The position numbers and the translations under genes were made by a program. Positions 58,137 to 64,000 of a stretch of 64,000 nt of DNA are shown here, one piece after another (the stretch's first letter is position 1; each line of letters begins with the position of its first letter). Source of the DNA: Actinomyces sp. oral taxon 170 str. F0386 (GTDB taxonomy: Bacteria > Actinomycetota > Actinomycetes > Actinomycetales > Actinomycetaceae); contig NZ_GL882573.1 in the NCBI RefSeq assembly GCF_000195595.1, positions 62,001 through 126,000 of the forward strand, written 5' to 3'. The notes beneath the pieces were generated by a model. That model saw only the letters and a list, made by a program, of their open reading frames with translations, was not told the origin of the DNA and ran no database searches.

Positions 58137-59552
58137 TCAGTACCCGCCTCCCATGGGCGACTGAGGCTGGTTGAAGTGGTTCTGCATGTTCTGTGCGTTG
58201 GGTGCGTTCGAGGCGTCGATGCGGTACCGGCCGTGGCCGGCCGGGGACGTGGCGACGGGGCGATGTCCTGCGGCCAGCGTCGCCCCAATGAGCATCGCGC
58301 CCATGACGATGATGACCGCCACCACTATTCCTGCGTCGGAGGGACGATAGGCGTACTCGCCACGTGTGGGCAATCCGTAGGCGAGGACGATGACGAGGTT
58401 GCAGAGTGTCAGGAGCGAGACGGCGCTCGTGGACGTGATTCGGAAGGCTCTGCTGGAGGGCGACCGCATTCCCAGGAAAAAACCTGCGGCAGCCAGGGAG
58501 GTGATAGCCGCCAGGATGAGCATTCCTGGCGCCATGGGCAAACCGACCCCTCCTGAGTCAGACCATGCGAACCATGCGTTGGCCGTGTACTGGCTGATTT
58601 TCTTTCCGTTCGATGATGCTGAGTAGGCCGATATGCCGAGGTATGAAAGGCGCACGGCGCTGTTGATCAGCACGAACTGGCAAGCGCCCAGGGCCAGGGT
58701 GATGGTCCATGGTCGTGGGCTCCTCAAGCGTTGGTTGAGCCGTGCGGTGAGGACGGCCCCTACCGCGGTGACGATGAACAGGAGGACGAAGGCGACGTTC
58801 TGCAGACCGGCATACTGGTCCTTGTCGGAGACGCCGGCGGGCATGGCAAGTACCCCGTAACCGAACCATAGTGCGAGACCCACCATTTCGGTCACTGGCT
58901 GATTGCGAGACAGGTGGCGCAATCCGAAGTAAAGCCACCAGATCAACGGTGTGGCGACAATGAACATTATCGTGGTCAACACGATATTGAGCCAGCCGCC
59001 TCGTGCGAAGTTGAGGACGAAGGTAATGTAGATGACGAACTCAAGGGCGTAGGCAACGAGCATCATGACCAGCGCCGCCGCCTTCTCACCGCGCCACGGC
59101 ACATGGTGCCCTGCGCCAATGGTCTGAGGCGAGGCCGCCCCCGCGTGCGAGTAGCCCGGTTGCAGGAGCCTGTCCCCGGCGGAGTAGCCCGGTGCGGTGA
59201 CTGCTCCGCTCAGGTACATGGACCCGGCGTTCGCACCCTGCTGATAGTGCTGCTGATATAACTGGTACGGCTGATACTGCGGCGCGGGGGCCTGCGCGGA
59301 CGGAGACGGGTAGGGGTGGTCCGGGCGGACGGAGGCCCCGGGCGAGCGATGCACCGACTGCGTCGGGATCGCGAGCTGCTCGGGGGGCATGTAGGCGCCG
59401 TGACCGGCCGGCGTCGGCGCCTGCCCGTACGGTGCTCCGGCCTGCGGAGCGCTCACCGGAGGCTGACCGTACGCGACCCGCGGAGCATACGGCGAGCTCT
59501 GAGGGCCGCCCGGGTCCTGTGGCGGCCCCGGATAGGGAGACGGGTAAGTCAT
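58137..59552 (-). CDS. Multi-pass membrane protein with proline-rich N-terminus
   Basis: 471 aa. N-terminal about 165 residues rich in Pro, Tyr, Gln and Ala (MTYPSPYPGPPQDPGGPQSS and similar), then about eight helices: AAALVMMLVAYALEFVIYIT, IMFIVATPLIWWLYFGLRHL, VAFVLLFIVTAVGAVL, LALGACQFVLINSAVRL and further ones to LLTLCNLVIVLAYGLPTRG. Paralogue of the following gene, 78 bases downstream on the same strand. Pro/Gln-rich cytoplasmic extensions like these are frequent in Actinomyces membrane proteins (recall). Function unknown. Confidence 0.65.
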   Translation of the reverse strand: MTYPSPYPGPPQDPGGPQSSPYAPRVAYGQPPVSAPQAGAPYGQAPTPAGHGAYMPPEQLAIPTQSVHRSPGASVRPDHPYPSPSAQAPAPQYQPYQLYQQHYQQGANAGSMYLSGAVTAPGYSAGDRLLQPGYSHAGAASPQTIGAGHHVPWRGEKAAALVMMLVAYALEFVIYITFVLNFARGGWLNIVLTTIMFIVATPLIWWLYFGLRHLSRNQPVTEMVGLALWFGYGVLAMPAGVSDKDQYAGLQNVAFVLLFIVTAVGAVLTARLNQRLRSPRPWTITLALGACQFVLINSAVRLSYLGISAYSASSNGKKISQYTANAWFAWSDSGGVGLPMAPGMLILAAITSLAAAGFFLGMRSPSSRAFRITSTSAVSLLTLCNLVIVLAYGLPTRGEYAYRPSDAGIVVAVIIVMGAMLIGATLAAGHRPVATSPAGHGRYRIDASNAPNAQNMQNHFNQPQSPMGGGY

Positions 59553-59643
59553 GGCAAGGTCCTGATCGTTGTGGCTCTCAGCTCCAGAGCTGCGCCCCTG
59601 TCCCTGAGTCTCTCAGGGCGTCCGGCCCCGAGCGGTGGGTGGC

Positions 59644-60381
59644 TCAGCTGCGTGCGAAGTGCGAGACGAAGTTGCGGATGATCTGACCGGCGTCGTGAGC
59701 CTCGGAGGAGCGGGCCTGGGTGAGGATGTCCTCGCTCATGTCCGGGTCGCCGTATCCAGCCTCGTCGTAGATGCTGACGCGCTGCTCGAACCGGACGGCG
59801 TCGAGCTCGGGGTTGAACTGGCAGGCGTAGACGTTCCTGCCCACGCGCAGCATCTGGACGGGGCAGTCGGGCGAGCTGGCCAGCAGAGTCGCGTGTGCGG
59901 GCACCTCTCCGACGCCCTCGTAGTGGCCGGCGAACACGGTGACGGCCTGCGGCAGTCCCGCCAGGACCGGGTCCTCACGGCCCTCCGCCGTCAGGAACAG
60001 GTCAACGGCGCCCAGCCCTTCGCCGAACTCCTCGTGCGTCCCCGTTCCCAGGTAGGCGGCCAGGACCTGGAGCGCGACGCCGGTGGCCAGGAGCGGGATC
60101 CCCTCCTTGAGAATCATCGCCAGCAGCTCACGGATCTGCTCCTCGACGTACTGCTGGCTGCGGGTCTTGTCCGCCGCCGGCGTGTCCGCGTTGTAGGGGC
60201 TGGCGCCGATGAGCACCCCGGAGACGTCGGCTGCGGTGAAGGATGCGAGGAAGTCGACCTCCTCCAGGGCGATGTGCTGCAGATCGCCGCGCGGCAGTTC
60301 GCTCTGGGCCAGGAAGGACTCGTACTCGTCCTGCGCCGCCTCGTGCTCGGGGCGCGTCGTCACCATGATGAAAGGCTTCAC
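59644..60381 (-). CDS. Catalytically degenerate amidotransferase-like protein
   Basis: 245 aa, clearly a paralogue of 52688-53422: both begin MKPF, share DEYE-FL, GVLIGASPYNADTP (versus GILVGGSPFNASTP), CPVQM-R---N-YA-QF-PELD. The nucleophile Cys is replaced by Gly at about residue 101 (PLLATGVAL) and the triad His by Asn at about 190 (CQFNPELD); only the Glu remains. So the amidotransferase chemistry is lost, and it may have become a binding or regulatory subunit. Leaderless GTG start at 60381. Confidence 0.85.
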   Translation of the reverse strand: MKPFIMVTTRPEHEAAQDEYESFLAQSELPRGDLQHIALEEVDFLASFTAADVSGVLIGASPYNADTPAADKTRSQQYVEEQIRELLAMILKEGIPLLATGVALQVLAAYLGTGTHEEFGEGLGAVDLFLTAEGREDPVLAGLPQAVTVFAGHYEGVGEVPAHATLLASSPDCPVQMLRVGRNVYACQFNPELDAVRFEQRVSIYDEAGYGDPDMSEDILTQARSSEAHDAGQIIRNFVSHFARS

Positions 60382-60387
60382 GGGACC

Positions 60388-60393
60388 ACTGTA
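60388..60393 (-). promoter_or_regulatory. Leaderless-type -10 box before the degenerate paralogue
   Basis: Minus-strand TACAGT, GGTCCC, then GTG at 60381. Confidence 0.55.
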
Positions 60394-60419
60394 GGGGACC
60401 GGCCGGAGGTGCGGGGCTC

Positions 60420-60803
60420 CTAGATCACGAACAGCATGAGTATGAGAATGAGGAGCCAGATGAGGGTGGAGGCGGCTCCGAGGATGAGCCCCAGCCAGGC
60501 CATACCCTCGCCGGAGTCGTAACTGTGTCGCAGGCGGCGCAGCGCACTGGCGCCCAGGATGATCGCGGCGATACCGATGAGGGGGATGAAGATCAGTAGC
60601 CCGCAGACCATGGCGGTTGTGGCCCCCGAGTCCGCGCGAGGGCGGGGTGCCGTGTAACCGGGGCCGGAGAAGATCTCCGCAGGGTTGAGATTCTCAGTCC
60701 CGGGGAAGACGAACCCTGGCGGGAGCCCGTCGACGTACTGATCCGAGCCCGGGGAGAAGGTCGGTGCGCTCTGTCCTGGAGGTGCGGGCCGGGCGGTGCT
60801 CAT
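60420..60803 (-). CDS. DUF4190 membrane protein
   Basis: 127 aa. Pro/Gly-rich N-terminal 55 residues, then the DUF4190 pattern: AMVCGLLIFIPLIGIAAIIL as first helix, an ASALRRLRHSYDSGEGMAWL loop, and a second helix LGLILGAASTLIWLLILILM. Such proteins are common in actinobacteria, of unknown role. A CATGAT box lies 6 bases before the ATG. Divergent from the permease gene. Confidence 0.82.
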   Translation of the reverse strand: MSTARPAPPGQSAPTFSPGSDQYVDGLPPGFVFPGTENLNPAEIFSGPGYTAPRPRADSGATTAMVCGLLIFIPLIGIAAIILGASALRRLRHSYDSGEGMAWLGLILGAASTLIWLLILILMLFVI

Positions 60804-60918
60804 ATCCTCATCATGCCCTCCGACGCCGGATGCGGCATCGTCCCGGCGGAGGAGCCGAGCGGCGGCGGCCGGTGGCCGGCCCCGGGGAGCCCGATCGGCA
60901 CGGCCCCCGGCCGGAGGC

Positions 60919-60998
60919 TATGCTGAAGTTCCGGCAGGCTCTGCCGGAACCTGCCGAGCGTCCCGCGGGTCGCCCGCGAGTGGAGCCTCCCACGGGAC
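60919..60998 (+). promoter_or_regulatory. Promoter and structured leader of the permease gene
   Basis: TATGCT (60919-60924) is a likely -10. Next comes GTTCCGGCAG-GCT-CTGCCGGAAC (60928-60950), 10 perfect pairs, and then a possible three-way junction: GTCCCG (60960-60965) with CGGGAC (60993-60998) enclosing CGGG-TCG-CCCG (60966-60976) and a TGG/CCA hairpin. The order suggests a regulatory RNA or an operator plus leader. It matches no riboswitch class that I can recognise. Confidence 0.5.
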
Positions 60999-61034
60999 AC
61001 AGTCATTCCCCCATTGCTCAGGCAGGAGACCCCC

Positions 61035-62495
61035 GTGCCCTCTTCTCCTTCTCGCGGCTGGCGCCTTCACGGCGACGGCCGGTCGATCGCTCCGGGCGAG
61101 GTCGTCGCCCCCGGTGAACGCCTCACCTGGCCCCGCACGATCGGTATCGGCATCCAGCACGTCGTCGCCATGTTCGGCGCCACCTTCCTGGTGCCGCTTC
61201 TGACCGGCTTCGACCCGGCGACGACGCTGTTCTTCACCGGCGCGGGCACCCTGCTGTTCCTGGGCATCACCTCCGGGCGCCTGCCCAGCTACCTGGGCTC
61301 GTCCTTCGCGCTCATCGCCCCCATCGGAGCCGTCACCGGCTACATGGCCGACGGCGGGGGCCCCATCGACGCCCACAAGGCCTCCCTGGCCCAGGGCGGG
61401 ATCATCGCGGCGGGTCTGTCACTGCTGCTCGTGGGCGTCGTCGTCCACCTGGCCGGGGCCGGCTGGATCGACCGTCTCATGCCCCCGATCGTCACCGGTG
61501 CGATCGTCTCCCTCATCGGCTTCAACCTGGCGCCCTCGGCCTGGAACAATGTCAAGCAGGCCCCGGTGACGGCGGTCGTCACGATCGTGTCGATCCTGGT
61601 CATCACCGTCATGTTCAAGGGCATCGTCGGGCGCCTGGCGATCCTCATCGGTGTGCTCATCGGCTACGCCACCGCTGTGGTGCGCGGCGAGGTCGAGTTC
61701 TCCAAGGTCATCGACGCCCCGGTCCTGGGCCTGCCGCACTTCCACCCGCCGGCCTTCGACGTCAGCTACCTGGGCCTGTTCATTCCCGTGGTGCTCGTCC
61801 TGGTCGCTGAGAACATCGGTCACGTCAAGTCCGTCTCCGCGATGACGGGGGAGGACCTCGACGACGTCACCGGGCGCGCCCTGTTCGCCGACGGACTGTC
61901 CACCATGCTCGCCGGTGCCGGCGGCGGCTCGGGCACCACCACCTACGCGGAGAACATCGGCGTCATGGCCGCCACTCGCGTCTACTCCACCGCTGCCTAC
62001 GTCGTGGCGGCGCTGACCGCCCTGAGCCTGTCCCTGCTGCCGAAGTTCGGCGAGATCATCGCGACCATCCCTGCCGGTGTCCTGGGCGGTGCGGCCACGG
62101 TCCTCTACGGGATGATCGGCATGCTGGGCGTGCGCATCTGGGTGCAGAACCGGGTCGACTTCTCCGATCCGGTCAACCTCAACACGGCGGCCGTCTCCAT
62201 GGTGGTGGCCATCGCCAACTACACCCTGGCCTGGGACGGCATGACCTTCGAGGGCATCGCCCTGGGGTCGTTGGCCGCGATCGGCATCTACCACGCCATG
62301 CGCTGGATCTCGAAGGTGCGCGGCACCAACCTGGAGCAGGCCTCCCCGGCCTCAGCGCCCGCCGGCACCGAATTGGAGGGACCGGCCTACTCCAGCCGCG
62401 CCGCCCACTCCCCGTCGGCCGCCTCCCCGGAGACGGGTTCGACGCCGTCGAGCGCCCCGGACGATGGCGGTATCGATGACAAGGACGGGGACTGA
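61035..62495 (+). CDS. NCS2 uracil/xanthine permease
   Basis: 486 aa, about 14 helices, from the GTG at 61035 with AGGAG 6 bases upstream. Signature segments: IGIQHVVAMFGATFLVPLLTG, SGRLPSYLGSSFALIAPIGA, VLVLVAENIGHVKSVSAMTG (the substrate-site helix with its Glu, about residues 261-280) and GAGGGSGTTTYAENIGVMAATRVYS. The NCS2 family includes UraA and XanP; the AENIGH pattern is UraA-like, fitting upp elsewhere in the window. The last about 50 residues are a disordered Ser/Pro/Asp tail. A structured 5' leader precedes it. Confidence 0.9.
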   Translation: MPSSPSRGWRLHGDGRSIAPGEVVAPGERLTWPRTIGIGIQHVVAMFGATFLVPLLTGFDPATTLFFTGAGTLLFLGITSGRLPSYLGSSFALIAPIGAVTGYMADGGGPIDAHKASLAQGGIIAAGLSLLLVGVVVHLAGAGWIDRLMPPIVTGAIVSLIGFNLAPSAWNNVKQAPVTAVVTIVSILVITVMFKGIVGRLAILIGVLIGYATAVVRGEVEFSKVIDAPVLGLPHFHPPAFDVSYLGLFIPVVLVLVAENIGHVKSVSAMTGEDLDDVTGRALFADGLSTMLAGAGGGSGTTTYAENIGVMAATRVYSTAAYVVAALTALSLSLLPKFGEIIATIPAGVLGGAATVLYGMIGMLGVRIWVQNRVDFSDPVNLNTAAVSMVVAIANYTLAWDGMTFEGIALGSLAAIGIYHAMRWISKVRGTNLEQASPASAPAGTELEGPAYSSRAAHSPSAASPETGSTPSSAPDDGGIDDKDGD

Positions 62496-62528
62496 GGTCA
62501 CCGATCCCCTCGGACGGCGTCCCGGGGC

Positions 62529-63143
62529 TCAGCTGGACTTCTTCTTGGCGCTCTTGTCCGCCGGGACGCAGTCGCTGGGGGCGGTGATCGGCTTGTCGGA
62601 GCCGAGCAGCTTGATCTCGTCGGCGTTCAGCGCGTTCTGCAGGTACTCCTTGCCCAGGACCACCGAGACCGTGGCGTCGTCGTCGGACAGGCTCTCATCG
62701 ATCTTCACCGTGGAGTTGGGGAAGACCTGAGCCAGGGAGTAGGCGTTGGTCAGACTGCCCTTGGAGGACAGGATCTGGACCTCGCCGTTGTAGATGCCCC
62801 CCGGCCAGTCGCTCGCAGAGGCGACGGTCAGGCCTGCCTCCTCCAGCTCCTGCTGGACGGTGGTGGCCAGGCCCACTGACTCCGAGCCGTTGTAGACGTT
62901 GATCGTGAGCGTGGTGACGTCGACGGTCTTGGCGCCGTCGGGCGGGCAGGGCGGGGGCGCGTAGGTGGAGGTGCTCTTGGGCTGCGAGAAGCCCGGGTTG
63001 TAGGCGGGCAGAATGCCCAGCGACACCAGGAGGCTCACGGCGACGGCGATGACCATGAAGGCCAGGATGGAGCCGATGACAGTGGCCTGGCGGTGCTGCA
63101 TGTGCCGCCGGTACTCGGTGCGCGGATCTGCGGGACTACTCAC
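62529..63143 (-). CDS. LytR C-terminal domain membrane protein
   Basis: 204 aa: short cytoplasmic N-terminus, one helix (VIGSILAFMVIAVAVSLLVS, about residues 22-41), a Pro-rich stretch, then the LytR_C domain with LTINVYNGSESVGLATTVQQ, ASASDWPGGIYNGEVQIL and ATVSVVLGKEYLQNAL. No LytR-CpsA-Psr catalytic domain is attached. Likely extracytoplasmic and envelope-related. Leaderless GTG with TACCCT 7 bases upstream. Confidence 0.85.
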   Translation of the reverse strand: MSSPADPRTEYRRHMQHRQATVIGSILAFMVIAVAVSLLVSLGILPAYNPGFSQPKSTSTYAPPPCPPDGAKTVDVTTLTINVYNGSESVGLATTVQQELEEAGLTVASASDWPGGIYNGEVQILSSKGSLTNAYSLAQVFPNSTVKIDESLSDDDATVSVVLGKEYLQNALNADEIKLLGSDKPITAPSDCVPADKSAKKKSS

Positions 63144-63150
63144 GCGATCC

Positions 63151-63156
63151 AGGGTA
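63151..63156 (-). promoter_or_regulatory. Leaderless-type -10 box before the LytR_C gene
   Basis: Minus-strand TACCCT, 7 bases, GTG at 63143. Confidence 0.5.
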
Positions 63157-63248
63157 ATGGACGACGGCGCTCGCCGGGCGGTGGTGGGCTCGATGTGACA
63201 TGGGACCGAGCTGAGGCCCTGGCTCCTGAGGAGGTGCGTCTGTGGGTG

Positions 63249-63587
63249 TCAGGAGCTCGGTGGCGCCGGAGCGAGTCGCGGTATCCCGTCCTCAGTGACC
63301 TCCAGGATGCGGGCGTGGATCGCGGTGCGCCCCTGCAGAGCGGCGCGCAGGGCCCGGTGCAGCCCGGTCTCCAGGTAGAGATCCCCCTTGAAGGAGACGA
63401 CGTGGGCGAACAGGTCCCCGTAGAAGGTGGAGTCGTCATCCAGGAGGCTGCGCAGGTCGAGAGTCGCGCGGGTGGTGGTGAGATCGGCCAGGCGGATCTG
63501 CCGAGGCGCGATGACGGCCCACTCGCGCTGAGTGGTGACCCCGTGGTCGGGGTAGGGGGGCCTCTCTCGCACTGCCTTGAAGATCAC
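63249..63587 (-). CDS. Small conserved actinobacterial protein, ParB/Srx-like look
   Basis: 112 aa. It is widely conserved in actinobacteria next to LytR_C genes (recall), sometimes annotated as a VapB-type antitoxin without good evidence. APRQIRLADLTTTRATLDL and LLDDDSTFYGDLFAHVVSFK lead to LYLETGLHRALRAALQGRTAIHARIL, which recalls the GxHR segment of ParB/sulfiredoxin-fold proteins. No toxin gene is adjacent. GTG start at 63587 with TAGGAT 6 bases upstream. Confidence 0.7.
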   Translation of the reverse strand: MIFKAVRERPPYPDHGVTTQREWAVIAPRQIRLADLTTTRATLDLRSLLDDDSTFYGDLFAHVVSFKGDLYLETGLHRALRAALQGRTAIHARILEVTEDGIPRLAPAPPSS

Positions 63588-63593
63588 GTGAGC

Positions 63594-63599
63594 ATCCTA
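63594..63599 (-). promoter_or_regulatory. Leaderless-type -10 box before the small conserved gene
   Basis: Minus-strand TAGGAT, GCTCAC, then GTG at 63587. Confidence 0.55.
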
Positions 63600-63942
63600 G
63601 TGAATGAACTGGCCCAAGGCGCACGGGAGCGCCGTGGGCGGTCCAACATCGCCGTCGCCCGGGGTGCCGGCGGAGAGTCCCGTCCCTTCGGAGAAGCTGG
63701 GTGCCGAGCCGGTTGCCGATCCGTTATCTGTCTCACTAGTTGGAATGTGGCCCGCAGAACGATTGGCTCGTCATCTTGTTGTGATTGGCGTTATCGCTAC
63801 GAAATCTAATGGTTCGCTGGGAACGTGGGACATCTGACGCCCGGAATCGGCGCGATGCCTGATTTCCAGACTGTTCCCATGCTCTTCAAGGCTCTAGTAC
63901 CGTGTTGGCTGCACCGACGTCGACCGAAAGGATGCCGCAGTC
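63600..63942. other. Intergenic region of about 340 bases
   Basis: Upstream of the last, partial gene. 63730-63810 is less GC-rich than its surroundings. A possible -10 TAGTAC is at 63896-63901. No gene or recognised RNA is visible; short frames here have poor codon use. Confidence 0.4.
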
Positions 63943-64000
63943 ATGACCGCCACGGTCCGCCGAAGCGGCTTCACCATCCCCCTGTCCCTCGTTGTCCTCA
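63943..64000 (+). CDS. Partial gene, N-terminus only
   Basis: The ATG at 63943 is preceded by GAAAGGA. The 19 visible codons begin MTATVRRSGFTIPLSLVVL, a basic n-region running into a hydrophobic stretch, so the product is probably secreted or membrane-bound. The rest lies outside the window; the family cannot be told. Confidence 0.6.
   Translation, partial: MTATVRRSGFTIPLSLVVL

Noticed and set aside
60960-60998. PyrR-binding or purine riboswitch before the permease
   Set aside because: The structured leader does not match either consensus by eye, so no class is claimed.
63604-63837. 77-codon plus-strand frame
   Set aside because: Falls in an intergenic region with no ribosome site and no resemblance to known proteins.
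1-64000. CRISPR arrays, rRNA operons, replication origin
   Set aside because: No regularly spaced direct repeats, no rRNA sequence and no DnaA-box cluster were seen.

Overview
The window is high-GC (roughly 70 %) actinobacterial chromosome. Gene content (metNIQ behind a SAM riboswitch, BCCT transporter, HrpB, DUF4190 and LytR_C proteins, proline/glutamine-rich membrane proteins with a leucine-rich-variant N-terminus) and the mix of GAAAGG-type Shine-Dalgarno sites with many apparently leaderless genes suggest an Actinomyces-like member of the Actinomycetales. The genus is an inference; no rRNA or marker gene is present to settle it.

Layout. 1-2950: a minus-strand TetR-headed operon (TetR, quinone-reductase-like flavoprotein, HEAT-repeat DNA alkylation repair protein) followed by a DUF817 membrane protein. 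2946-3725 has no convincing gene but holds a LacI-type operator match and an orphan start site. 3726-13885: DUF885 protein, family 2 glycosyltransferase, 765-aa membrane protein, fructosamine-kinase-like protein, prephenate dehydratase (pheA), low-molecular-weight tyrosine phosphatase, alpha/beta hydrolase. 14188-17126: S-box (SAM-I) riboswitch and the methionine ABC importer metN-metI-metQ. 17288-21900: minus-strand unit of a 49-aa secreted or membrane peptide, an orphan sensor kinase, an SLC13-type anion transporter and glycerate kinase. 22303-27237: LolD/FtsX-type ABC exporter, an orphan excisionase-type DNA-binding protein with its own promoter and operator, and a two-component system.

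27244-36128 is an accessory island of lower GC: an IS5-like element, a small HEPN-like protein, and a minus-strand operon hsdM-hsdS-hsdR whose last gene, an ApeA-like HEPN protein, overlaps hsdR by 4 bases. This looks like a defence island in which a type I restriction-modification system is joined to a putative RNA-targeting effector, and it is the most interesting part of the window.

36461-50489 returns to core genes: a leucine-rich-variant/beta-propeller membrane protein, upp, a NarL-type two-component system, a small membrane protein, aldo/keto reductase, BCCT transporter, tadA, tRNA-Ser(CGA), an NTF2-like protein and the helicase hrpB. 50490-51655 is a small module (45-aa peptide, XRE regulator, four-helix membrane protein) bracketed by two copies of a 60-bp palindrome. 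51787-64000: nucleoside-phosphorylase-like protein, class I glutamine amidotransferase, an old-yellow-enzyme/ArsR/NAD(P)-binding protein cluster, a repeat lipoprotein, two tandem membrane paralogues, a catalytically dead amidotransferase paralogue, DUF4190 protein, NCS2 uracil/xanthine permease with a structured leader, LytR_C protein, a small conserved protein and the first 19 codons of a further gene.

Two window-wide patterns stand out: many genes have a TANNNT box 6-7 bases before the start codon (leaderless transcription), and a family of GGGGAC-cored inverted repeats recurs in intergenic gaps.
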